A DNA stretch of 64,000 nt from Fasciolopsis buskii (taxonomy: Eukaryota > Platyhelminthes > Trematoda > Plagiorchiida > Fasciolidae), in NCBI GenBank assembly GCA_008360955.1, contig LUCM01005800.1:68707-132706 (forward strand), in the 5' to 3' direction. The position numbers and the translations under genes are program-made. Shown here piece by piece: positions 24,261 to 34,205 of this stretch. Position 1 is the first letter of the stretch. Each line of letters opens with the position of its first letter. The notes beneath the pieces are model-generated. The model saw nothing but the letters and a program-made list of their open reading frames with translations. It made no database searches and had not been told where the DNA came from.

Positions 24261-26399
24261 TTGCCCTGAGTGAAACTTGAAAGGAAAGCGACAAAAATAT
24301 GACCGATTTCTTAAACTTGGCAAAAGAATGCGGGTTGACGTTGGACAGCAAGACAGGCATCAGTGGTATCACAGAATTAAAAATCCCGGGTTATAATGTG
24401 CTCAACGGGTTGATGAATCCCAACCCTGAATGAATAGGACCACTTCGGGAATTTCAACGATACTGGCTTTCGAGCTCCACGCCTCAGACGGAATTCGCCT
24501 CCCTGCCAGGCAACGTCAAGGTGCCTTCAAGGAACTAAAAACTAGGCTTGAAGTTTTGGTCGCTACCATTAACGACCTAGGAATAACACTGGTCGCAGAA
24601 GCCGTCAAGCCTGAAATGGGCGACTCGGCGAACATTTCGCAGAAATAGCTACCAGTAGTATTCCTCCCCGAGACACTGTTGAAAAGATGAAAATATTTTC
24701 TTTTTAAAGAAAGATGCCACCGCTATCGCCGGAGCTATAGGAGGTGTAGAAATTATCAAGCACAATCCACGCTTGTTATAAGATAATAGTCCAACGCGTT
24801 CATGCTTGACTTCAGCTATCAAAAGAAAACCAAAAAAAGCACATTCAGATTTGAGAATCAGGCAGACACGTCACAGTTTTTCACGGCGTCTACCCAAAAG
24901 ATCCTAGTTATATAGCTCAAGAAGCACTATCTCACGGCTTCTGCACATAGGATGCACCCTAGAAGTCACTTAGAGAACCACACAACTGTTTGCGCCATTA
25001 GAGTCTTCATCCTCACTCAGCTTCAAGGGGCAGGGCAAGTCCCGTCTCTTGCTGACTTCCTTCCTGGGTTCCTCTGGTAAAAATAAAAGTGCAATGTACA
25101 TAGAGTGGACCAAAAAAACCAGCAGAGAAACCAGCGTGCAGGTGATCAACGCACAAAATTGTACAGCCGTACAAACCCAGCGATTCAGCCATTCCGCTTC
25201 ATCAAAAGTGACAACAGGATTACCGCTGCTCACGATTCGTTGCCACATATTTTGGTGCCTGAAGCCAAATAGCTTACAGTCCTTGTACACACCAACAACG
25301 GTGAAGTCAGACACCTGCTTCACTTAAGTTCGCCGTGAACCACTTCATTACACGCTGTCGTGCGCTCTGTCGACCTTCACGTGACCTCTCCACCGCGGAA
25401 GTAGGAATAGAAGATGGGGCATAGCTTAGAAGACGATCACTGAAATCGTTCAGCATTAAGCAGCGATACAAGTCCCACCGATTGCCATCAATTTTCTCAG
25501 AGTTATAGGTTCCTATGAAACGGGTGAATATGCAAACAGCACAGGGCTTGGCGGGTAAGTGACCCAAAAATGGAGGCCTACTACCGTTGACGCGGCGGGG
25601 TAGGCTATTCGCTGAACTAATAACGAATACTTAAATCTTAGTGGTCATTACTTATAGCTGGCAGGGTGGTCGGAAATCCACCGGCGGGCAAAAAAATTTA
25701 AAAACTCCGCGCCCTGCTAGCATGCAAAGGATTTGAGCGCACCGGAGCACAGTGGACACGACGGTTAAACTTCGGTGCAATATCAGGATGAAGCCACAAA
25801 AGCTTCAGTTAAGTGCATGATGCCCGAAACTTGGATATACGTGTTCTAACCTTGATTCCGTTGTTGGTTGCACAGATAACTTCGTCAGAAATAATATCTT
25901 CCGAACCAGAGTCAATTTTGTGGAATCTGCTACCAGCAACTGTTCAGTTTGTGACAAATGGAAATCCCTTATAAAAATTGCTCATTGGAATACCCGTGGT
26001 AACACTGCCCCGTTTCAACTACCAAGGACCAGCTATAATTTGCATCCCAAAACCGATACCTGAAAGCATTTGTGAACAAACATCCCGAGTTTCCTACTGT
26101 CTCTGCTTGAACGGGTTTATCAGCCACCAGTTTTCCAACGCATTACATTTTCGACGTAATCTTTTGTATTTTTTTCTGAATAAGGTTCTTTATTTCAACT
26201 CCAGGGATTTGAAAACTCCCCCCACTATTAGCTTCATCTGAAGAAGGATAAAACCTCACAAGCTCCAATCGGACAGCCAAGTTCGAAGGCTCAAGAGAAC
26301 TATATCACAGAATGATGTCTCGGCAGATCAGTCGAAACAGTACCAGTTTTTTAGTGGAACGCAAATGTCCCCTACGCCAACCACCCTCTACTTTTATTG
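24261..26399. other. Unassigned; two adjoining minus frames of unknown origin
   Basis: Minus frames at 25,567-25,325 and 25,323-24,970 adjoin. The second encodes one strong hydrophobic helix (CTAVQFCALITCTLVSLLVF) and an acidic tail ending at a stop. A possible acceptor lies at 25,513 and a 37-base GT-AG intron could join them (25,315-25,351). Similar splice-like signals elsewhere in this window proved to be inside TE genes, so I do not call a gene. Confidence 0.25.
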
Positions 26400-27620
26400 C
26401 TGTGCATATCTGCAAACTCATTCCTCACGGACGACAGTTCTTTCATAGACGGAGCCCAGGACAGGAGCAATAATATTAACTTCCGTGTGCAGTCTAGTAG
26501 CAGCCTTAATGCACCGCTCTGCAAAAAGAACGACCGCCCGGTCTACGAGGTTCGGTTGCCTGAGAGCCATCGAAAATATGTCGACGGATGGCTCTTTTAG
26601 GGACAAAACAAAATTGCAAACAAACAACTTGAAACCTCTGAGCCGTCGGTGCCTAAGCATACCAAAACAAGAGCAGCATCGACCATCGCCTCTAAATAAG
26701 CAGAAAGTAAACGTGCTAAAGATTTGGAAATTATTCATTAGAATAATGACGAGTCCATGCATATGAATTAAGCTGCAGTGAAGAATGGAACGAATATTTG
26801 ATGTATACTTTGAAAACAAGCATCGCACAAACGTAAATGAGACCAAACAAAAGGGGTCCAATCAACAGGGGAAAAGTAATATCATAAGATGCCAACTGTG
26901 TTGCGGTTTTCGGTGCACAAGTTTCGTGATTTTTTAATTTCTGTGTTGTTTTCGGAGAAGATGAGTTCGACAGACGGAACATATGGCATTCGTGCTAAAA
27001 GTTCGTGCTGGGCCATGTTTGAACGTGATCGATCAACAATAATTCTCATCTCACAGGCTCCGGCCAGGGTGACGAAAAGCAACAGCCAGGGACAAAGTCT
27101 GGGCTATCTTCTTCACGCCTTCATTTTAAGTCACAGGATGACTGTCCGCCCCTTCGCCCGGCCTTGCCGTGAAAGTCAAAAAGGAATGTGAAAAGGGCAA
27201 TACTGAGCAGGCGTACGCAGTACGCGTCCAGGTGACCGACGGCGAATTAGCGCAATCGTCTCAGTAATGGGATGACTGTTTGCACCCAGCACACGATGAT
27301 ACATCTCTTTGCTGCTCAACCAAAACCATGCCAAAACCAAACAATATTTCGGCGACATCAGCGACGGAACGAAAATTTCATCAGCCATTTCGGACGCAGA
27401 TAGGATGGGTCTCGCGACCAAGAAAGACACCTTAATCGGAGGCAATTCATATCCTTCTCTTGAGGAACAGCCGGCCCAATATTTTCGAAGGCCCTTGTGG
27501 CCCCCGCAGTTCGCTCGGAAAACGCCTCCCCAAAACCTTCGCCCAGTGTAATGAGGCTCACGAGGTTCTTAAATGTATTGGGTAAACATGAACGGTCACA
27601 AATGGTGAGCACAGTCACAG
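26400..27620 (-). pseudogene. RTE-d reverse transcriptase
   Basis: Minus frames include CDRSCLPNTFKNLVSLITL and FSERTAGATRAFENIG (27,600-27,480; family K-x-x-NL-S-I ... ERTR-x-NQAGFR). CVRLLSIALFTFLFDF (about 27,170) fits GVRQGC-LSP-LFNF-ID, motif B. LGTDGSEVSS and GRSFCRAV (26,660-26,500) fit LGS-S-DG-VS-E ... GRVYCAAVRSVLLYG. Motifs A and C are not readable. Confidence 0.58.
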
Positions 27621-28329
27621 GCTTCTGCCAGCCTTGTGGAAGTGCCTTTCACTTTTAAGATTGAAGTTGCGTATTACACCTATGCACTCAAAAAGAACAG
27701 CGGTCTGACACTAGTTTAGCTGTCTGTGCATTGCCATTCAACAAAGCGACGCCATACGTATAGTCCAAGTCAGAAATCGATTGTCAGAGGAGTTTAACGT
27801 CACTTTCTAAAGGGCCAAATAACGCTTATTTATAACATTTTCTAGGATGAGATTGAAAAGAAATGATGGTATGGGGCAATCTTCCGTGCTTCCCAGGAGT
27901 CAACGAACGATAGCAAAAACTGATCACATGTCCAAGAAAAAATTGAGCATTTAGACAAACTTCACAGTTCCTCCATTTTTCACAGGCAGCTCCGAGATGC
28001 TGACCCATCGGGATCAGAGGCCGCGCCAATGTCCAAGAACACGACGGTCGTTAGCCATTAGAGGGTGGAAAGGGGTTCCGAAATTTTTAGAGGGGTAGAG
28101 GTTTGAGGGCTGCGTGCACGACCAGCGCTGAACCCGGCCTCTTTCTCTTAATTTTGCTTTTCAAACATGTTGCATACCCTTCAAAGAATGACAGACGCAA
28201 GCAGCTTGAGTGTCGTTGAAATTTAACTAACAGCCATATAGTTGGCATACTCACTGGGCACTCACCGGGCCAATTTTATAGGTATAGGCGACGACCGGAT
28301 CCACTCACGATGAGGGGACACTTTCGGAC

Positions 28330-29035
28330 CACCAGGTCTATTAGCACAAAACTTGAGAATCTCTTAACAGTGACGTTCTTTAATCTATAGATAGAACCAG
28401 GGAAAGTCCATAAAAGCCAGACGCAATCTGATGTCCTACGTACTGCTATTTGTAGCCAATAGCCATGTGGTCGATTTGGGTTCACTGCCAGCTCAAAGAG
28501 GATGGATTCCAGGTGCATTACGGGCGATTGCCAGGTCTGAAAAACAAACGGTCGGAACACAAAGCCGTCAGCCACTCCTCTTGGTGTGCGCAAGAGACCG
28601 CATAGCTTCTGTTAGAACTTATCTTTGACTGCCTCTCTGCTACGACGTTTTGGTAAATAAGTCTAGTCGTAAATAAGTTGTATTTATCTGAGCGAAGATT
28701 ACTTAGTCTACAAGCTCCTCTTAGTCTCAATGCGCATAGCCGGTTGTCGACTGGAATTCGGTCAGTTATTTTAACCTCAGCCGTCTTACTGAGGGCAACA
28801 TCAATGTCGGCATCACCGGCAGCCTCAAATTCGGAGTCCTCGGAAAGAGGCAAACGAAAGTTCTAGGAAAGATCAGACGGGAATGCTAACCGGATAAAAG
28901 AGCTGTAGATCTGAGTGGGAGTCTCTTGGAAACAACACCAAAAGATGGTTGGAGATTTCAGTGTGTCAGATCAGCCATGTTGGCCCATATGCTTCAGTGT
29001 TCGCACATTGAATGTGGCTAATTTGAATGGGCTTC
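28330..29035 (-). pseudogene. RTE-d endonuclease
   Basis: Minus strand. FKLATFNVRTLKHMGQHG (about 29,028) is the standard N-terminal beta strand of RTE endonucleases. It is followed in another frame by SEDSEFEAAGDADIDVALSK and TDRIPVDNRLCALRL (28,850-28,700), where family members have AGVGVALS ... DWIPVDSRLCAVRL. QIDHMAIGYK (about 28,480) is the WTQIDHIAISYRW catalytic-Asp block near the C-terminus. The enzyme nicks target DNA. It is broken by frameshifts. Confidence 0.78.
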
Positions 29036-30779
29036 GAGAACGAAGAAGTACAGGAGTAGGCGGAGGCGGGTTTGGTGAAAGTTGCATGCAATCTGATACA
29101 GACTACGGCGTGCAAAACGGATTGCCCTAACGCAAATCACGTACTGTGTTTTTCCGCCCTTAACCTTTATGACCTTTATGATTTGTGCGCCACAGTCGCT
29201 CGGCTCTGTACGACTGCAGTACTGGCAACCCTGACATGTGACCAGTAAAAAGAAAAAGGCAGTTGAAAGCGGCAGCAGGTTGAGTATATTTTGATAGCAG
29301 CGCGCAAGCGGAGCATGCCTGAGCAACGCACAAATTGCGATCGAGCTTGGTGGTCAAAGTTCGGTTAACCAAGCTATCCGGAGGAACGAATCCATGTTCC
29401 GCTACAAAGGGCCCCACGCTTGTCCTCAAGATGCTATTCTCAAAAGGAAATGATTTACTTCTTTTACCTTAATCACTGGGCGCTTTAAGCTCATTGAGGC
29501 ACTCCGAAAGTCGAGGGTGAAATCAACTTGATTTTGAAGGCAGCGCATCAGCATTCTAATGCGTGCTGTACGATTTGAGAACTTCCATTCTTTTTGGGCT
29601 TGGCGTGACCATTTCTGCTATCCGAATTGCGGGGTTTTACTCAGTGAAAAATGGGATGGATTCTTTATTTTCTGATTTACTCTTTGCGTCTTCGGAATTA
29701 CTTCCGTATGGCGGCGCGTGGAACCCTAGTTTAGTGGAAATCCACGAAGTTCAAAGAGCGTCTTAGACATAAGCCAGTGACAACATACAGTGCCCCGCAC
29801 TTTGGTGGTGCTTTCCAGGAAAACGTCTCCATTGGATAAATCTCTTGACGATGTTCCCCTCACTAATTATTTTTGCTACGTTCATGGCTTTCCGCACGTG
29901 CCGCCTGAATGATTAGGGTGGGGCAGTACTATACATCTCACTTCTAAGTTTGGCTCATCTGGCACAGGACCAAAATCGTCAGTTGATTCATTGAAGACTA
30001 TTTTCAACTTGCGACGAGAAATTTCTTTTCTCAGTCCAAAAATCCTGATTGTATCAATTCCTAAAGTGGATCTTTTCATCAACTATCCTCCCAGTTTATA
30101 ATTGCCCTGAAGGCCGATTTCTCCCACGGTATAGGAAAAGCATCCCTGATATCTGAGCATGAGTTCCATGACTGATATAATGAATGATAGTTGTGATACG
30201 CATTAGTTTTCTGAAGTGATTTCAAAAAAGCACGAAAGATGTCTGGCCTAAAAGACAATCCCAAGGAGACAGCACAGTAGAAATGATGTGGATGGCGCAA
30301 TGCTTTTAGGGCCCACTTTCTTTCAGCTAATTTCAGTTTCCACGAGGTGGAAGTGACTGCATCAGCCAAACGAGCCTCCAGATCAATGCAGGGTCGGTGA
30401 CTTTCCTGCCTTTTTAACACTTTGAGGCGCAACAGATACTTTATTCTCCGAAAGATAGAGTTTATAGAGCCCATACATATATGCATAGTTTTACATTACT
30501 CCCATAAGAAAACAGTATACCTCGAACATATCCATGTTCCCAGATTGGGAAATATTGAAATCCAGCATAGGTCTGGAGATAGTTCGAAAGCTACCACTGA
30601 CTCGGAATGAACGGCACTCTCCAACAGTCTATTCCGGAGCGGCAAAATCGAGCTGATGGAAAATTGTACTCACAGTTGGGAATTACGCTGACTCCTTCAC
30701 AGCTTTAGGCTATATCCGCTTTTGTCAAAAATGAGGTAAGCTCAAAATGATTTTTGGACGCCTTGTCTGTTAGGATTTT
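29036..30779. other. No gene recognised
   Basis: Contains a 135-codon minus frame at 30,486-30,079 with charged, helical-looking sequence (RLADAVTSTSWKLKLAERKW) and another at 30,082-29,882. Neither matches a family I recognise. They could be TE linker sequence or chance frames. Confidence 0.3.
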
Positions 30780-31263
30780 CACGATCTTAAGTCTTTAAGC
30801 CCCTCTGTTTTGTCTGCGTTCCAGGGAATAGAATCATTCCGTAAAGTCTTCCTTGCTGCCCAAACAACGTCACCTTTGCTGGAAGTTGGACGTCCTCTAT
30901 GCAACGCATTTCTTTGTGGTAAAGTGAGGCTCTGACTTGTACATAGTACCCCAGAAGCGGCTGAACAAGAGCTTTTTGAAAGGGCAGGAACACCTATTTT
31001 GCCTGCATGCTAATGTAATGCGAAGTTTGGTCAGTATTACTGCGGCCTTGTTAGCCACCACCTGCACTGTCTAGACGGCTGAAAGTCATTTGTGAAGATA
31101 ACCCCTAGGACCTCGTCTTCGGATGTGCAACCCGACGATCCATTGCTGGATCGATCTGTGTTTGAGGTCAGTTGATATTTGTAGATCGTAGCGAGCTGAC
31201 CGGCTTTTGACGGAATGTTCTCTCCGCAAAGAGGAAAAAAAGGACTGACCTTCACAAATTCAA
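30780..31263 (-). pseudogene. LINE-4 RT thumb (3' part of interrupted element)
   Basis: Minus frames: YKYQLTSNTDRSSNG, VLGVIFTNDFQPSRQC (family DLGV-x-FTNDF-x-PS-QC), then AAVILTKLRIT and VQPLLGYYVQVRASLYHKEM (family VRPLLEY ... ), ending near LFPGTQTKQRGL. It is CR1-like and abuts the TRC-2 terminus at 31,264. The matching 5' half of the same family lies on the other side of TRC-2, same strand. The RT palm is missing between them. Confidence 0.78.
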
Positions 31264-31560
31264 CACAGTCAGTAGAAGCGCCTCCAAAGCTCCCCAAAGC
31301 ATCCCGAAACTGACCTTGAACCAACCCCCATAGACTACGAAACCGACCCTAAAACAGTCACTTCGCAACAACCAGGAGTAGTTTTGTGGACCTTTTTGTA
31401 TAAAAGCCGGTAAACATCCCAGTAGGTTTTTTTTACAACATTTCCCCACAAAATCACATCATAAAATCTTACTAGAACCCTGCCCAGTCAGTACAAACGC
31501 CCCCAAAACGACCGAAAATCGTCCCCAGAACGACCCCAAATGTACCCCTTTGAAAAAAAG
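31264..31560. repeat. Subterminal duplication at the TRC-2 left end
   Basis: CAGTCAGTAGAAGCGCCTCC at 31,266 recurs as CAGTCAGTACAAACGCCCCC at 31,485, a 219-base offset. Both are followed by C-rich sequence (G-rich on the minus strand) with repeated CCCC-AAA/GA units. Strand asymmetry is strong. It could be a tandem duplication of the terminus or a nested insertion. Confidence 0.55.
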
Positions 31561-31649
31561 GGACCCTTTTGGGTCGTTTTCGAGACCGCCTTTGTAGTCC
31601 CAAGTAAGGCCAAATTATAATTTCTTGAACACAGTTCACGACTAATCTA

Positions 31650-31800
31650 TTCGCTTGCTAGATCATTCAACCAGGAATCATGCACGCAGTTAGTTGATGC
31701 GGCGGCGTCATAAGTTTCTCTGTCTGTTTCCTCGTCACTGCAATCAATTAGTGGCAAAACTGCCTTACTCGTAAAAACTTCTCGATATGTCTGGCGCCTC
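31650..31800 (-). pseudogene. TRC-2 acidic N-terminal peptide remnant
   Basis: The minus frame reads REVFTSKAVLPLIDCSDEE and later HDSWLNDLASE before a stop. The corresponding frame in TRC-1 (41,321-41,088) reads REVFTGKTVLRV ... DCSDKEIDEETE ... QDSWLSD. Conservation of protein sequence between copies that have diverged strongly in DNA suggests this was translated in the ancestral element. Its function is unknown. Confidence 0.5.
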
Positions 31801-32934
31801 ACTCACATATACCACGTGCTTCTATTAAATCTCCACAGCTTACGCCTGAGTCAGGAGACGTTGTGCTTTCGCCTATTTATTGTTAAAAAAGAAAAGCTTA
31901 CGAACCCACCATATAGATCTCTGATTCACTATTCATAGTCTGAGGGATATAGTTGTTCTACCTGGGTGCGAGCAACCCTCAGCGCTTCCTTTCATTATCT
32001 TCAAATCGATGTTCTGGAGTGATTATGTACATAAACAAGACCTGGAGCTTTTCGTGGACTCACATCTTGCCATAACATTTATAACGAAATTCCTAGACAG
32101 CGAGACCTTACATAGAAATTGACGTCGCACATCGTTTACATGCACAGGGGAAAAACAGAAGCTCCAAATTGAAATGACTGATGAAAATAGGTTAGGCAAT
32201 AACATCAAGGGAACCACCTTAAACATGAATATAACAAGCAAGTTATGTAATCGGGTCTCTATCAAATATTGTTTCCTCACCTAAATAAGTTCGGTAAACT
32301 AGTTAATGCCAATCTCAAAGGATACCATTCAGCTGCTTCAAAATAATGAATAGCAGATAACACGTAAGGTTTACGATTGCGAGAGAGTAATGAAGCACCG
32401 AATGGTAGAAGTAATTTACAAGCATAAAATTAGCCCAAATCTTACATTTATGTTCAGATAACTACTTTGGTTTCCGAAATAACGGTCTGCAGTATACTCT
32501 CTGACTCAAGCAGCATGTGTTCACGCAAGCAGTAGAGAAACCCACTGATCCATTCAATACAAAATGACGAAAACCATGACCACAACAGCGCAACTCACGC
32601 GGGGCAAGCAATCACCAGCAGGTCACGAGACCGACTGACCTTCATAACTAGACCTCATTAGAGTCGCGTAATAAGACTCGCCTGAACATTGGAAGCCTGA
32701 AGGACCACTTCTTCATACATTTTATAAATTAGGGAATTTTCGTGAGAGAAAATCTTCAGCTATGGCCTATTCACGCAGTTATTCATCCGCATTTCCTAAA
32801 GTTACCAACTGCAGTGTTCAAAACACGAAATCGTTAGTACAATTTGTGTCTCAGCTTTCGGAGAAAAATAAGAATCGGGAATGTTCAGTTTATGACTTTG
32901 CCAGTAAAATTATCAAAACACCGTATGGTATAAA

Positions 32935-32992
32935 GTCACTTTGAGAAACGGCCCTGAGCGGGCCATTTTGGGGGCATTTTGGCACCCCCGTG
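32935..32992 (-). repeat. TRC-2 right terminus (58 bp)
   Basis: Read on the minus strand from 32,992, it aligns without a gap over 58 bases with 42,441-42,384 in TRC-1. Both begin CAC and share the closing CTCAAAGTG / TTCAAAGTG and TTATA that follows. Similarity stops abruptly beyond the CAC, as expected of an element end. Confidence 0.6.
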
Positions 32993-34205
32993 CTGACGGA
33001 GAAGTCAACGAAAGAACCCGAGGGAACGACATACAGGGCCCAAAGGTAATACGACTGTGGGGAATTTTCAATCAAGTTCTCACAAAGGTGTTCAGCGAAA
33101 AGGGCACAAAACATTAGGCTTCCAACCACTCGAGCCCTTAGATCGTTGTGGTCATTCAGTGTGTGAAGCTTCCGATGCTTTGTTAGGTCATGTTGAAACA
33201 CTTACTCTTTCGTTCTTTGGGGCGTTTGAGCCTTAATACGCGCTATTTCGTAGCTTTTGTACGTCTGATAGGTGCAATATACTTTGTACGTTGCCTCTCT
33301 ACCCCTTGGAGTAATCATTTAGCGGCTTAATTTTACATGCCACCATGCTGACTGACGATTGATTTTGACGACCTTAAGAGAAGTAAACTCCTCTGTCGGC
33401 CAGATTAGTCCTCTGCCAATGACTGTCCACCTTTCTTCTACGGTCGGGATTTCATGTTCCGGTAACCAGGATATGGATATCGCAGCATTTCGAGTTTCTT
33501 TATTTCTTTGGCCTGATATAACCACCGATAGAAGATCAGACTGGTGACTCACTGGGCATGGAAAGCACAAACTTAATTGCCAAGTGGTCATTTTTCCCCA
33601 GGGTCTCCTTGATTGTCAACTTCTTCATAAACTCTGGATATCAAGTGGTCACCAATTCCCGCGGCGAGATCTCGCCGCCTCGATACAATGCCCTACTCTC
33701 TACCGATTGCCTTGTCTCATGTGTTGGGTCAGACCATATAAAATCAGCTCTTTTAAAACTATCTCTACTGCAGTTACCTTCGAGGCACCTTCTTTCTCCT
33801 AATTGATGTCCGGAATGTTGAAGTCTCCTAATAGTGCACATTCCTTAGTTCGGGCTAACAATGCATGCACCAGACCCAACAGCTCAATAGTCTCCCCGAT
33901 ATCCGCCTTTGGGGATCTTTATCCACTAAAAAACACACCTTTCCATTAGAAAACCAGACAAAGACTGGCATTGTTTGCACGTTCTTTGGACGTATTGTAG
34001 GTGGATCCTCCCAGTTTTTGAGGTCCGGGTGCACACGCGTGGCTGCTTTGCCTCCTTGCCTACCGTCCTCTTTTACTTGCTTGTGCTTGGAATGCTCGCT
34101 TATGCGCATTTCCTTAGACTTATTGTTGCACAAGTTTTCTGCAATGGCGGTCACACCGAATCCCATAGACCTGATGGCTAGTTCATTCAGTTTTTCCTGA
34201 ACGCT
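32993..34205 (-). pseudogene. LINE-4 endonuclease and linker (5' part)
   Basis: The minus strand begins EKLNELAIRSMGFGVTAIAE at about 34,198 (family KLNEL-x-IR-x-GFDVIAITETW). It continues KDGRQGG-like, VHPDLKNWEDPPTIRPKNVQ, then CALLGDFNIPDIN at about 33,830 (catalytic GDFN), TLGKNDHLAIKFVLS at about 33,600 (catalytic N/S-D-H) and a linker with PTVEERWTVIGRGL. This is a well preserved CR1-like endonuclease with about three frame changes. It stops at the TRC-2 terminus. Confidence 0.85.

Larger units (their letters stand above)
26400..29035 (-). mobile_element. RTE-like LINE, long relic with endonuclease and RT (RTE-d)
   Basis: The most complete RTE copy in the window. On the minus strand, from 29,035 down: endonuclease (to about 28,330), RT fingers (27,618-27,300), motif B (about 27,240-27,160) and the RT C-terminal region (26,700-26,400). 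Spacing is close to that of intact RTE elements, so decay has been mostly by point changes and small indels. The YADD motif C was not legible. This explains several long minus frames between 26.4 and 29 kb that could otherwise be taken for exons. Confidence 0.72.
31264..32992 (-). mobile_element. TRC-2: CACTA/TRC-like DNA transposon inserted in LINE-4
   Basis: Two observations define it. Its 31.65-32.99 kb part aligns along its whole length with 41.13-42.44 kb (same orientation, roughly 65% by eye). Its two ends look like terminal inverted repeats: on the plus strand CACAGTCAGTAGAAGCGCC at 31,264, on the minus strand CACGGGGGTGCCAAAATGCC at 32,992. The only coding remnant is an acidic N-terminal peptide (31,800-31,650). 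The rest of the transposase is absent, so this is an internally deleted, non-autonomous copy. It interrupts LINE-4. No clear target-site duplication (CAA left, CTG right) was seen. Confidence 0.6.

Noticed and set aside
27309..27551. 80-codon plus-strand frame with plausible amino-acid composition
   Set aside because: Overlaps RT blocks of RTE-d on the minus strand and is judged an antisense shadow.
28776..28862. An 87-base minus 'exon' with an excellent acceptor and an AG-GT donor
   Set aside because: The peptide (SEDSEFEAAGDADIDVALSK) is an RTE endonuclease segment continuing beyond both supposed splice sites.
32890..32985. LINE-4 RT start (RAVSQSDFIPYGVL) inside the TRC-2 end
   Set aside because: The same DNA lies within the 58-base terminus shared with TRC-1, which has no LINE endonuclease next to it. 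Similarity to an RT start is probably fortuitous, though an old LINE-TRC fusion is not excluded.
31261..32995. Target-site duplication around TRC-2
   Set aside because: The three bases on each side (CAA and CTG) do not match. The site may have mutated or the ends may be misplaced by a base or more.
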